Assembly (NCBI GenBank): GCA_027487485.1
Contig: JAIYDN010000010.1
Span: forward strand, 1-64,000
Direction: 5' to 3'
DNA from: Planctomycetaceae bacterium
GTDB lineage: Bacteria; Planctomycetota; Planctomycetia; Pirellulales; Pirellulaceae
DNA length: 64,000 nucleotides
Part shown: in pieces, positions 1 through 8,916 of the stretch
Layout: each line of letters starts with the position of its first letter
How positions within the stretch are numbered: position 1 is the first letter of the stretch
Made by a program: the position numbers and the translations under genes
Notes under the pieces: generated by a model
Told to the model about the DNA's origin: nothing
Database searches by the model: none
What the model saw: the letters and a program-made list of their open reading frames with translations, nothing else

Positions 1-225
1 CTCTGCCTTCAATCGAGATCCGATTCGTCAATCGGACTCGCCATCCAAGAGTCGACGCGCAGGGGCATCCGAGCTTTCCGGCAAATGCAGTCGGACTCTT
101 ATCGCTACCATCGATCGTCGGAACGTGGAACCAAACCGAAGCGACTAGGAAACTTGAAGGACCTGGAAAAAGTCTGCCGACTGCACAGAGTATGTCGGTT
201 GATGCAAGTTGAGGAGATTTTCTAA
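1..225 (+). other. possible 3' end of an unidentified gene
   Basis: Frame 1 is open from the first base to a TAA at 223-225, and frame 3 is open to a TGA at 210-212. Neither translation resembles a family I recognise, so the window may begin inside the last codons of a gene or in noncoding DNA. The sequence between here and the repeats shows no other signal. Confidence 0.15.
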
Positions 226-911
226 AGAAGCGAATTACTGAGCCGCGGGCGCTAGCCGCGTCACGGTACCTACTTGGTTATTGCTAAGCACGTCGGCACA
301 AGTCTTTGCGTGAAATTAACCATTAGCTGTAATGCGTTAGTCGAGACTCTCAATCAATGTCGAGCATACTAGAAAACCGGGGCTAACGCTGGAGTTTGTA
401 AAACTGGTGTTAGGTCCCTTTTTATCACGCAACTTTTGTTCCCGTTGTCATTGTTTGCTACCACTAGATTGTCTGGATCCGACCCATCCAGTGCTGTCCG
501 GTTCGGGCTCGACCCGACCGGACACCGCTTTGGTGTTCTAGCACCGCAATGATTCGCAGCTCCTACTTTGCCGAACCTTGCACCGCCGGAGGCGGTGCAA
601 GGTTTGGCAAAGTAGGATGTCAGTGCTGAGTCTATTTTAGAACGCCAAAGCTGCGGACGGCGGGGACAAGCCCCAATCGTCCTACTTGCGTCGTTCACAT
701 TTGGCTAAAGCCCAATTAGTCGGTAAGACACAGGCCGTCGTGCTTAGATCAAAATCAATATCGAGTTTCGAACGAGGAATGTCGAAATCCCAAGGCATAC
801 GAACGCCACTTCGTCATTCCTTATTCGGTGTTCGACATTCAAAGCAGCGTGAAAGTAGATGCCATTGGGCTAGCGTCTGCGGCTCAACCGGAACGCCATC
901 GACATTCCGGG
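226..911. repeat. repeat-rich intergenic spacer
   Basis: No credible gene is present. The spacer holds a GAGCCGCGGGCGCTAGCCGC-type repeat at about 239-266. Two halves of the TAGAACNCCAAAGC hairpin repeat family lie at 495-540 and 638-685, with a long palindrome at 561-617 between them. A GAATGTCGAA motif at 777-786 has its inverse TTCGACATTC at 831-840. The 109-codon minus-strand reading frame across 369-698 runs through these palindromes and is not considered a gene. Confidence 0.6.
561..617. repeat. 27-bp-arm palindrome
   Basis: The arms at 561-587 and 591-617 are inverse complements with one mismatch and are separated by a 3-nt loop. The core is CCTTGCACCGCC opposite GGCGGTGCAAGG. There is no T-tract after it, so a simple intrinsic terminator is unlikely. 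It sits between two halves of the hairpin repeat family. Confidence 0.75.
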
Positions 912-1322
912 CTAGTCAGCTTCTTGAGCCAGTTCGAAGCGAGGCTCGAAAGCGACATCGAACGAGTACTGATCGTCAAAGTCTTCGCGTCGATCTGTTT
1001 TGCTCTTTCGCATTTCCTTGATGCGGATCAAGTTGTAAACGATTTCACCGAAATCACCTGTAGTGTGAATGCCCCAGCTGTTGAGCACGGTTTTGGCCAT
1101 GAATCCATATTGCTCCAGAGCAAATTCGCGAATGGCTTGACACAGTTGCTGACCGGTCAGGTGGTGATCTTGTTTTTCTTGGCTGTCTTCATCGTTGGTT
1201 GCTGGCAGCTTCATGATCTTTTGAGCGTACGCGAGCGATTCGCGAACGAACTGGTAGCCTTCCAGATGGTATCGCTGATCTTGTTGCAGCAGTTCGACAA
1301 TAGCGAGAACGTGTTCGTGCAT
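912..1322 (-). CDS. Minf_1886 family protein
   Basis: A 136-residue protein of unknown function. It has the pattern of the Minf_1886 family: an N-terminal helix with DQRYHLEGYQFVRESL, a middle HLTGQQLCQAIREFALEQYG segment, and a closing W-G-I-x-x-x-x-D-F-G-E-I-V-Y-N block at about residues 84-98. The family is common in Planctomycetota and Verrucomicrobiota and is usually 130-150 residues, so the length fits. The start ATG lies 2 bp after the stop of the PSP1-domain gene, which points to one transcript and translational coupling. A charged C-terminal tail follows the conserved part. The identification rests on motif recall; the biochemical role is not known. Confidence 0.82.
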   Translation of the reverse strand: MHEHVLAIVELLQQDQRYHLEGYQFVRESLAYAQKIMKLPATNDEDSQEKQDHHLTGQQLCQAIREFALEQYGFMAKTVLNSWGIHTTGDFGEIVYNLIRIKEMRKSKTDRREDFDDQYSFDVAFEPRFELAQEAD

Positions 1323-1324
1323 GA

Positions 1325-2140
1325 TTATCTTTCAGCAGCTCGTTTCAGGACAGTTAGGCATTCGCTCGCAGGGATCATGATTCGCCGGTTGTCTTCGGTT
1401 TGGACCAGCAACTGCTGAGCTAGTAGCTCGACAGCAATCACTTTACCTTTTCCTTGGGTGGTCACAATGTCACTTCCCGGCGTTGGAAGATCGGCGGCAA
1501 CCTCTTCATAGTGATCATTTTCGTAGCGAAGGCAACACTTGAGCCGTCCGCATCGGCCCGAAATCTTGTTAGGATCCAGCGTTGCTTTCTGAAGCTTTGC
1601 CATTCTCATCGACACCGGTGGCATCTCGGATAAGTGAGTATTGCAGCAAACAGGTTTGCCACAGTCGCCGTAGTCGGCCAGCATTTTGGCTTCGTCACGG
1701 GCCCCGATTTGACGCATTTCGATACGAGTTTGATATTGTGACGAAAGCTTCTTCACCAGTTCCCGAAAATCCACACGATCTTCAGAACAGTAATAGACGA
1801 TGACCTGCTCGCCACCGAAAATCAGTTCAACATCCACCAGAGACATCGGCAACCCCGATTCGCGAATCATGTGTTTGCAGTTCTCGAATTCACGCTTTTG
1901 CCGAACCAACAGTTGCTTGTGATCGTTCTCATCTTCCGCCGAGGACTCGCGCTGAATGTTCCCAGAGGGTGGGTCTTTCATTTGCCCGACAACATGATCG
2001 GTCGCCTCGCAAAGCACTTCGCCTCGTTCTAGTCCACGATTGGTACGAGCGATTACAAACTGACCACGTCGGTGTTCCGACCTAGCATTCATGACAAAAA
2101 GCGAGCGCATCACGCCGCATCGGACTACGTACCGGAGCAT
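1325..2140 (-). CDS. PSP1 C-terminal domain protein (RicT/YaaT-like)
   Basis: A 271-residue protein with the PSP1 domain. Visible features are the N-terminal MLRYVVRCGVMRSL start typical of planctomycete homologues, a GQFVIARTNRGLERGEVL segment, and the cysteine-bearing C-terminal half (CGKPVCCNTHLSEMPPVS, then KISGRCGRLKCCLRYENDHY). In Bacillus the homologue RicT (YaaT) works in a Fe-S-containing complex that affects RNase Y and phosphorelay function; the conserved Cys residues here are compatible with metal or Fe-S binding, but this is an inference. It is the first gene of a two-gene minus-strand unit with the Minf_1886 gene. The 265-bp gap upstream should hold divergent promoters. Confidence 0.85.
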   Translation of the reverse strand: MLRYVVRCGVMRSLFVMNARSEHRRGQFVIARTNRGLERGEVLCEATDHVVGQMKDPPSGNIQRESSAEDENDHKQLLVRQKREFENCKHMIRESGLPMSLVDVELIFGGEQVIVYYCSEDRVDFRELVKKLSSQYQTRIEMRQIGARDEAKMLADYGDCGKPVCCNTHLSEMPPVSMRMAKLQKATLDPNKISGRCGRLKCCLRYENDHYEEVAADLPTPGSDIVTTQGKGKVIAVELLAQQLLVQTEDNRRIMIPASECLTVLKRAAER

Positions 2141-2405
2141 ACTTTTTGTTCTTGGACAAGCGAAAATGTAACGACGAGAAAGATTAGAGTGCTTCGTTAT
2201 ACTAGATTCCTTGGGTTCTGGAATCGTATCTTCTGTGCGATCCGCAGGTTATCGGGAAAAAGTGCAGTCCTACCATACGGACAATTCCTGAAGAATCTGC
2301 TATTCTTTGGTTGCCTTGGCCCGCCAATATTGCTGGGATGGTCCACAATCCATCACCAGTCAAAGCCTTGTGTTGTTTTTGAAAATCCCTCATTGGAATT
2401 GCAAG

Positions 2406-3281
2406 ATGCCGTTTCCTTCTGAAGAACGTCCTGATCCAAGCGAAAACATGCCCGCGATGAGGGCTCGTATTCCCGACCACATAGCAAGAGGCGAAATCAG
2501 TACGGGAGTGATCGTCGTAACAGGCGGGACGGAATACGTGCTCGATTTCGTTCGCAACCTTCCTCGCCCGAACACAATCGTGGCGAGAGTGGTTTTGCCT
2601 CACATGGTAATGCCTCAGTTCATTGATGCATTGGCCGCGAATGTAGAATTGTTTCGTAACCGTTATGGCGAACTTCCCGGTGCACCTTTACCGCCTGCTG
2701 TAGCTCCTTTTCCGCCTTCGAACGCTCCTGCGGCACCGAACTCTTCGGATATGAATTCCGTTGACATTTTGCATGGATTGCCTTCGGTACAGCCTGCATC
2801 GGATCCACAACCAGGAATGGGCTCTGCTGGCGTTTCTGGCTCGACACAGCCCCCAGCCAATGCAACCAACATGCCTTCAGCCCCCAGCAATACTCCTAAC
2901 AGTGGCCTGCCTAGCAGTGGTACACCGAACAGCAGCTCACCGAATGGTAGCGGCGACGGACAATCCACTGGCGGCACCAATCCGAACTTGCTCAAGCGTC
3001 AAAACCCTCAAGAGGTGTACGACGACTTGAAACTTCGCGATGAGATTCTTAGTGGAGCTTATGCGAATGCTGTCATGATTGGTCATGGTCCGTACGAATT
3101 CAGTTTTGATTTCATCACGAATTTTTATCCTCAATCCGCCGTCAGCTGCCGAGTCTACCTAGCTTCGGGACACATTCATCGGTTGCTTGAATCGCTGCGA
3201 GCGTCTTGGGAGCAGCTTCGCCCTCGGTTAAATCAGCCATTCCCACCGCAGCCACCCCAGCCGCCACGAAATCATGGATAA
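2406..3281 (+). CDS. double DUF3467 protein with Pro/Ser/Asn-rich linker
   Basis: A 291-residue protein counted from ATG 2406; the frame is open further upstream but the conserved part begins here. Residues about 15-75 match DUF3467 (GEISTGVIVVTGGTEYVLDFV, then NTIVARVVLPHMVMPQFIDAL). A second, diverged copy is seen at about residues 205-270 (LSGAYANAVMIGHGPYEFSFDFITNF, CRVYLASGHIHRLLESL). Between them is about 120 residues of low-complexity Pro/Ser/Asn/Gly sequence, and the C-terminus is a PPQP tail. DUF3467 is a small domain of unknown function that normally occurs once. The Maf gene follows after 23 bp, so co-transcription is likely. Function is unknown. Confidence 0.75.
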   Translation: MPFPSEERPDPSENMPAMRARIPDHIARGEISTGVIVVTGGTEYVLDFVRNLPRPNTIVARVVLPHMVMPQFIDALAANVELFRNRYGELPGAPLPPAVAPFPPSNAPAAPNSSDMNSVDILHGLPSVQPASDPQPGMGSAGVSGSTQPPANATNMPSAPSNTPNSGLPSSGTPNSSSPNGSGDGQSTGGTNPNLLKRQNPQEVYDDLKLRDEILSGAYANAVMIGHGPYEFSFDFITNFYPQSAVSCRVYLASGHIHRLLESLRASWEQLRPRLNQPFPPQPPQPPRNHG

Positions 3282-3304
3282 GCCCTAGCTCAGGATTTAG
3301 TGGC

Positions 3305-3922
3305 ATGCACAACGTATCAATGCACCCCGCAGAAAACTTTCAAGCGGACTCGCGTGAGATCATTTTGGCGAGCTCTTCCCCCAGAAGGAAAGAGCTGCTG
3401 GAGAGATTTGGATATCGCTTTCGAGTGGTTGAGCCGGATCCCAGTGCCGAGTGTGGAATTTGTTCGCGTGAAACTCCACCAGAGCTGGTTGCGAGACTGG
3501 CCTACCAAAAAGCTGCCAACGTCATCGAAAAAATTGACAGCGGCCTGGTGCTGGCATGCGACACCGTCGCAGAATGCGTGGCGATCATCTTAGGCAAGCC
3601 CGAAGACCGCGACCACGCCAAGCAAATGCTCGAACGTCTGCGAGGCCGAAGCCATTCGGTGTATAGCGGGGTTTGTTTGTGGGAAAAGGCTTCGGCGCAG
3701 CGACATGTTCGAGTCGATGTGTCGCGGCTGTGGATGGAACCCATTTCCGACAGCCAGCTGGAGGCTTACTTAGATACGGACCAGTGGATAGGAAAAGCAG
3801 GGGCGTTTGGATTTCAGGATGGCCCTGACTGGATCCGCTTGGATCAAGGCTCGGCCACCAACGTGGTTGGCCTACCCATGGAAATGTTAGAGAAAATGCT
3901 GGCGGAATTGCATCCAGCTTGA
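3305..3922 (+). CDS. maf: Maf family nucleotide pyrophosphatase
   Basis: A Maf/YceF-like protein of 205 residues from ATG 3305 (ATG 3320 is also possible). Maf proteins hydrolyse non-canonical or canonical nucleoside triphosphates to monophosphates and are thought to clean the nucleotide pool. The signature near the start is ILASSSPRRKELL (residues about 20-32). The central ACDTV carries the catalytic Asp, and GKAGAFGFQDG matches the family GKAGAYGIQ motif. Earlier in-frame ATGs lie inside the preceding gene and are less likely. The TGA stop (3920-3922) lies inside a copy of the GAGCCG-GGGCGCTAGC repeat, so that repeat sits flush with the gene end. Confidence 0.88.
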   Translation: MHNVSMHPAENFQADSREIILASSSPRRKELLERFGYRFRVVEPDPSAECGICSRETPPELVARLAYQKAANVIEKIDSGLVLACDTVAECVAIILGKPEDRDHAKQMLERLRGRSHSVYSGVCLWEKASAQRHVRVDVSRLWMEPISDSQLEAYLDTDQWIGKAGAFGFQDGPDWIRLDQGSATNVVGLPMEMLEKMLAELHPA

Positions 3923-4374
3923 GCCGTGGGCGCTAGCTCAATGCAATCTACTATCGACATGCATGCATCAATTCACCGAGAGAGCTATAGTGGCCTGTTA
4001 AGAGTTCGGAATTGGCATGGTTTTGAAAGATAGCGGTTTTGTTCCGTTACCAATTTCGTTGTGCACGAGTCTAGCAGGACGGCCGGGGCTCGCCCCCACC
4101 GTCCGCAGCTTTGGAGCTCTAGAAAGCCGACGCGCAGACATCCTTGTCTTTGCCTAATCTTGCGGTGCTAGAACTCCAAAGCGGCGTCCGGTCGGGTCAA
4201 GCCCGAACCGGACAGAGAGCGGCGCCTGACTTTTAACTTTCAACGCGATCATCAAACTTGATATTTGTGTAGAATGAAGCGGAGCTTTCGATTCGCAAGT
4301 CGAATCGAATTTCTCTTCGAATGCGAAAAAGTGGTTCTCTCCAATCCAACGCAGCTTAACTAGGAAATTACGTC
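3923..4374. repeat. intergenic spacer with hairpin repeats
   Basis: No gene seen. At 3920-3940 is a copy of the GAGCCG-GGGCGCTAGC repeat. At 4071-4123 and 4169-4214 are two halves of the family with TAGAACTCCAAAGC or GCTTTGGAGCTCTA ends; each half contains an internal hairpin (for example GTCCGGTCGGG opposite CCCGAACCGGAC). They flank about 45 bp of unrelated sequence, the same arrangement as at 495-685. Confidence 0.65.
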
Positions 4375-5751
4375 ATGATCACATTTGAAGGGCGGGGTTC
4401 CGCACAAACTTGCAATGGAGTAACTCGGCGTGATTTCCTACAGGCCGGAGTCTTAGGAAGCATCGGCTTTGGATTGCCTCAATACCTTGCTGCGGCAAAA
4501 GCTGGCCAAGTGGATCCGAGCAAAAGCAAACGGTCGGCCATCATGATTTTTAACTTGGGCGCCCCGAGCCAGCTGGATACGTTCGACATGAAGCCGGATG
4601 CTCCCGCAGAAATACGTGGTCCCTTTCAACCGATCCCTACAAACGCGTCTGGGGTCCAGATCTCCGAAATACTGCCCCTTCACGCTAAAATTGCAGATAA
4701 GTTTTCTATTGTCCGTTCTTGTTTTCACCGTGGGGCGGCGGTCCACGATGCCGGTTGGCAGATCATGCAAACGGGACGTCAGTTTGCTGGCGGTGTGAAC
4801 ACGCCTCATGCAGGCTCCGTCGCAAGCTATCTTCTCGGCAGACGAACCGATTTACCAGCTCACGTGGTGCTTCCCGAGACTATGGGACGCGGGGGTGGCA
4901 ACCTACCCAACGGACAAGCTGGCGGATTCTTGGGCAAAGCCCATGACCCATTTGCTTTGATGGCAGACCCGTCCCAAAAAGATTTCAAAGTACCCGACTT
5001 GCTCCCTCCTGATTCCATCGGAACGGCTCGAATCGATCGACGACGAAGAATGCGAGACATTGTCGATTCCACCGTGAAGAACTTTGAAGCCAGCGAATCC
5101 GCCAAAATGATGGACGACAGTTTTCATTCCGCCTATCGACTGATGACCAGCTCCGAAGCCAGGCTTGCATTCGATCTGAATCAAGAACCTATTTCGGTTC
5201 GCGAGCGGTACGGTATGCACCGATTTGGCCAATGTTGTTTGCTCGCGAGAAGGCTCGTAGAAGCGGGTGTCCGTTTCGTGACCATCAACACCTTCCTTAC
5301 CGTTTTTGATGAGATTAGCTGGGACATCCACGGCAGCAAGCCCTTCACTTCCATCGAAGGGATGAAAAATGTTGTCGCCCCTATGTACGACCAAGGCTAT
5401 TCCGCATTGATTGAAGACCTGAGCCAACGCGGCATGCTGGACGATACGATGGTTTGCAATCTTGCCGAATTTGGGCGAACCCCCAAAGTTAACCCGGCAG
5501 GTGGCCGCGATCATTGGCCTCAGTGTTTTTCAGTGTGCTTTGCTGGGGGGGGCGTCCAAGGGGGAAGAATTGTAGGTGCCAGCGACCCAATCGGTGCCGT
5601 TCCCGTCGATCGTCCGACCGAGCCACCCGATATCGTCGCAACCATCTTTCATTCGCTTGGCCTGAACCTAGAAAGCCATTTGCCGGGACCGGCTGGTCGC
5701 CCCTTCCCGCTGGTTGATTTCGGGTTTCGCGAAATCAAGGAATTGTTTTAG
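4375..5751 (+). CDS. DUF1501 domain-containing Tat-exported protein
   Basis: A 458-residue member of the DUF1501 family, which is greatly expanded in planctomycetes and related to the alkaline phosphatase/sulfatase fold. The N-terminus has a twin-arginine signal (TRRDFLQAGVLGSIGFGLP, residues about 18-36). Conserved blocks are IMIFNLGAPSQLDTFDMKP (about 56-74), SCFHRGAAVHDAGWQIMQTG, HAGSVASYLLGRR, NLAEFGRTPKVN and GGRDHWPQCFSVCFAGGGVQGG, which carry the likely metal-binding Asp and His residues. In planctomycetes these genes usually follow a DUF1553 gene, which is not seen here, so this copy stands alone. Cell location is probably periplasmic. The substrate is unknown. Confidence 0.9.
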   Translation: MITFEGRGSAQTCNGVTRRDFLQAGVLGSIGFGLPQYLAAAKAGQVDPSKSKRSAIMIFNLGAPSQLDTFDMKPDAPAEIRGPFQPIPTNASGVQISEILPLHAKIADKFSIVRSCFHRGAAVHDAGWQIMQTGRQFAGGVNTPHAGSVASYLLGRRTDLPAHVVLPETMGRGGGNLPNGQAGGFLGKAHDPFALMADPSQKDFKVPDLLPPDSIGTARIDRRRRMRDIVDSTVKNFEASESAKMMDDSFHSAYRLMTSSEARLAFDLNQEPISVRERYGMHRFGQCCLLARRLVEAGVRFVTINTFLTVFDEISWDIHGSKPFTSIEGMKNVVAPMYDQGYSALIEDLSQRGMLDDTMVCNLAEFGRTPKVNPAGGRDHWPQCFSVCFAGGGVQGGRIVGASDPIGAVPVDRPTEPPDIVATIFHSLGLNLESHLPGPAGRPFPLVDFGFREIKELF

Positions 5752-5906
5752 GAAAGCGCTGGATGCTTCCGCGAAGCAGTACCCGGCGAAGGCGAACCAA
5801 GGTTACAATCAGCGGGTAGTCGCACCTGCTGAAAGGGACTTCAGCGAGCGAACCGTCCTGAACGTTACGAATCCATCCGACGCCCTTCTCCTTTACGCAT
5901 AGCCCC

Positions 5907-6818
5907 ATGATCGATCGTTCAAGCGCTGTTGTCGACACGAACTCGTCGCCGCTTCTGACGGCTGAAATGATGAGCAAGCTGGAACGAATGGAGCTGGTAA
6001 GCCGTAAAATTTTCCGTGGACGCATGAAAGGGGAGCGACGCAGCAAACGCAAAGGGCAAAGCGTCGAGTTTGCGGACTTCAGGAACTATGTTAACGGCGA
6101 CGACTTGCGGTTCATCGACTGGAATCTTTTTGCTCGAATGGATCGTCTGTATCTAAAGATATTTTTGGAAGAAGAAGATCTCCATTTTTTTACCATTGTG
6201 GATGATTCTATTTCGATGGACTTCGGATCCCCCACCAAGTTTTTTGTCGCCAAGCAAATCGCAGCGAGCCTGGCTTACATTGGCTTGTGCCGCGGCGACC
6301 GAGTGTCCGTATCCAGTTTTGCAACTTGTGGAAGTCCTGTTGTTCTGCGAGGCAAAACGTCCGCCTACCGATTGCTGAATCATCTAGGATCTCTTCCTTG
6401 CGTGGATCAGTCTCCCACCATGGAGGAAGCGATGCGAAAGTTTTGCCTTAAGAACACGGGTAAAGGTATCGTGGTCGTCATCACCGACCTGATGAGCAAG
6501 TCCGGTTATGAAACGGCCATGCGAATGCTGGTTGCAAGGGAGATGGATGTTTTTTTGATTCACGTTTTGAGCCCCGAAGAACTGGAACCCAATGTTCAAG
6601 GGGACCTGAAGCTGATCGACTGCGAAGATGGCGACCAACGGGAAGTTTCTATTTCCGCCTCCCTTTTAAACCGTTACCAGCAAGCTCTCGCTGGTTTTAT
6701 TGAGAATGCAAAGTCCTTTTGTAACAAACGAGCCATAGCCTACGTACCAGCTCGAAGCGATGAACCGGCGGAAAATCTGGTGAACGAATATCTGCGTGGC
6801 CGAGGACTGGTACGATGA
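5907..6818 (+). CDS. DUF58 domain-containing protein
   Basis: A 303-residue DUF58 protein. The family hallmark is seen at about residues 46-68 (KGQSVEFADFRNYVNGDDLRFIDWNLFAR), followed by a degenerate von Willebrand A-like fold (DLHFFTIVDDSISMDFG, where DDSIS aligns with the MIDAS DxSxS, and VVVITDLMSKSG). Such proteins are normally encoded next to a MoxR AAA+ ATPase and VWA proteins and are thought to take part in chaperone-like maturation of metal- or cofactor-dependent complexes. It overlaps the next VWA gene by 4 bp (ATGA), so the two are translationally coupled. No MoxR gene is in this window. Start ATG 5907 has only a weak Shine-Dalgarno sequence. Confidence 0.88.
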   Translation: MIDRSSAVVDTNSSPLLTAEMMSKLERMELVSRKIFRGRMKGERRSKRKGQSVEFADFRNYVNGDDLRFIDWNLFARMDRLYLKIFLEEEDLHFFTIVDDSISMDFGSPTKFFVAKQIAASLAYIGLCRGDRVSVSSFATCGSPVVLRGKTSAYRLLNHLGSLPCVDQSPTMEEAMRKFCLKNTGKGIVVVITDLMSKSGYETAMRMLVAREMDVFLIHVLSPEELEPNVQGDLKLIDCEDGDQREVSISASLLNRYQQALAGFIENAKSFCNKRAIAYVPARSDEPAENLVNEYLRGRGLVR

Positions 6819-8884
6819 ACTGGATCAGCATGCTCAGCCCTTGGCAGTGGGCGATTTTACTGGCCATTCCACCAGCTGTTCTCAGTCTGTATTTTCTGAA
6901 ACTGAAACGCAAGCAACTCGCCGTTCCAAGCACCATGCTTTGGAGAAAAGCGGTCGAGGATGTGCATGTGAACAGCATTTGGCAACGGCTGCGAAAGAAT
7001 CTCTTGTTGTTGCTGCAATTGTTGTTTCTAGCTCTGCTGATTCTTGCATGTTTGCGTCCTGGCTGGAGCGGCCAGAATCGCATTGGCGAGCGCCGTATTT
7101 ATATCATCGACAACTCCGCCAGCATGCAAGCAACCGATGTGGATCCCACTCGGTTGGATGCGGCAAAAAAAAGAGTCCGTGAACTTATCGAAGAGACATC
7201 CTCTGACGATGTCGGTATGGTGATCGCTTTTTCCGACCGTGCTGACGTACGGCAAGGGTTCACCAAGGAGCGAAACAAATTGCTCAGCTCCTTAGATTCC
7301 ATTCAGCCGACCATGCACAACACCGATCTAACGGAAGCTTTACGGGCGGCCGCCGGACTTGCTAATCCTGGCCGCTCCAGCTTCGAAGATCTCACCGACA
7401 TCCAAGTGGCAGACGCGGTCCCCGCTACGGTTTACCTGCTAAGCGATGGTGGGTTTGGAGACTTGGGAGATTTTGATATCGGGAAACTGCAAATCGAATA
7501 CATCCCCATCGGCGAACCGACAACCGCTAACGTTGGAATCGTTAGCTTTGCCGTTCAACGGAGCGAAGACAAAGAGAATCAGCTCGAAGCGTTTGCTCGA
7601 ATCATGAATCACGGGACCAGCCAAGTCAGTTTTACCGCCTCGCTGGAATTGGATGGAAAGCTACTGGATGCATCCACGGTTACGATTGAGCCCAATGCGG
7701 AAGCGGGGCTCCTTTTCGAACTGAGCGAATTGGAACAGGGACAATTGAAAATGATCTTGGACTACGCTGATAGCCTAGCAGCCGATAATATCGCGTACGC
7801 CGCAATCCGCCCGGACAGACCTATCAATGTCCTACTGGTAACGCCTGGCAACAGCGCCTTAGAAACAGCATTACAGACAGCGAGAGTCCAACAAATTGCT
7901 ACGCTGCAGATAGAGGGCGTGTCATTCCTGACAGACTCGAAATACTCCGAGTCAGCAAACAACTCCGTCTATGATTTGGTCGTTTTTGATCAATGCTCCC
8001 CCACAACGATGCCTCAAGCCAACACGCTTTTCATCGGAAGCTTGCCACCTCGGGATCCCGCAAATGCTGCCAAGGCTGCACCGGCAACGACCGAAGAGAT
8101 TGCCGCCGAGGCTAAACCTGTAGCATCTGATGAAGTCGCAAGCCAACGGCAAAGCGATTGGGTCTTTGGCGAGTTGCAAGGGCCCGTCATCGTCTTGGAC
8201 GTGAATCGATCCAACCCAATGACTCAGTATTTAGAAATGGGATCGGTTGGGATCGTAGAAGCTCGTACCGTAAAGCCCCCTGAATCAGGAGACATCTTAA
8301 TGATCGGCGACGCTGGTCCCCTGTTTGGAATTGCACCGCGAGGTCCATTCCAAGATGCAGTCTTAGGCTTTTCTATCGTCCAAGCTACGGACCAGGGAAT
8401 TGCCGTCAACACTGACTGGGGGATCAAACGTAGCTTCCCTGTGTTCGTCTATTCCGCAATAGAGTTCTTGGGGGGAGGCATTACAGAATCTTCGGCTCCC
8501 ACCGTTCAACCTGGCTGGCCCATTGGTTTGCAACTGTCCAGCCGCTTCAAGAACTTTGAAATTGCCTTCCCTAACGGAACAAGAACAGAACTGGTACGGG
8601 GAGACGAAAGTCGTTCCGTGTTCACTCAGACGGATCAACCAGGACCGTACGCTGTTTTTGCAGACGGATTGGAAAGACCCATTGAGACGTTTTGTGTCAA
8701 TCTTTTTTCGACCAGAGAAAGCAATCTTGCGACGGAAGCCACCATCAAAATGGGCTATGAGAAAGTCGCTGCTTCCAATGCCACGGCACAAGCCAGGCAA
8801 GAAACGTGGCGATGGATCTTGCTGGTCGGATTGGCAATGTTGGTGGTCGAGTGGATTGTATTCAACCGTCGCGTCTTCTTGTAA
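6815..8884 (+). CDS. BatA/VWA membrane protein
   Basis: A 689-residue membrane protein. Residues 1-80 form the BatA-type N-terminal region with two membrane spans (about 8-29 and 62-80) around a conserved LKRKQLAVPSTMLWRKAVED loop. A VWA domain follows, with the MIDAS motif DNSAS (Asp99, Ser101, Ser103). The middle part is a long extracytoplasmic region with an Ala/Pro/Glu-rich stretch near 420-450. A final membrane span (WRWILLVGLAMLVVEWIVF) is at the C-terminus. The topology and the coupling to the DUF58 gene match MoxR-DUF58-VWA clusters, although the ATPase is not adjacent here. The exact role is not known. Confidence 0.88.
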   Translation: MNWISMLSPWQWAILLAIPPAVLSLYFLKLKRKQLAVPSTMLWRKAVEDVHVNSIWQRLRKNLLLLLQLLFLALLILACLRPGWSGQNRIGERRIYIIDNSASMQATDVDPTRLDAAKKRVRELIEETSSDDVGMVIAFSDRADVRQGFTKERNKLLSSLDSIQPTMHNTDLTEALRAAAGLANPGRSSFEDLTDIQVADAVPATVYLLSDGGFGDLGDFDIGKLQIEYIPIGEPTTANVGIVSFAVQRSEDKENQLEAFARIMNHGTSQVSFTASLELDGKLLDASTVTIEPNAEAGLLFELSELEQGQLKMILDYADSLAADNIAYAAIRPDRPINVLLVTPGNSALETALQTARVQQIATLQIEGVSFLTDSKYSESANNSVYDLVVFDQCSPTTMPQANTLFIGSLPPRDPANAAKAAPATTEEIAAEAKPVASDEVASQRQSDWVFGELQGPVIVLDVNRSNPMTQYLEMGSVGIVEARTVKPPESGDILMIGDAGPLFGIAPRGPFQDAVLGFSIVQATDQGIAVNTDWGIKRSFPVFVYSAIEFLGGGITESSAPTVQPGWPIGLQLSSRFKNFEIAFPNGTRTELVRGDESRSVFTQTDQPGPYAVFADGLERPIETFCVNLFSTRESNLATEATIKMGYEKVAASNATAQARQETWRWILLVGLAMLVVEWIVFNRRVFL

Positions 8885-8916
8885 GTTTGGTTTGGATTTG
8901 AATTGAAGGATCTTTG

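Noticed and set aside
369-698. 109-codon minus-strand reading frame
   Set aside because: It runs through palindromic repeats and has no recognisable domain.
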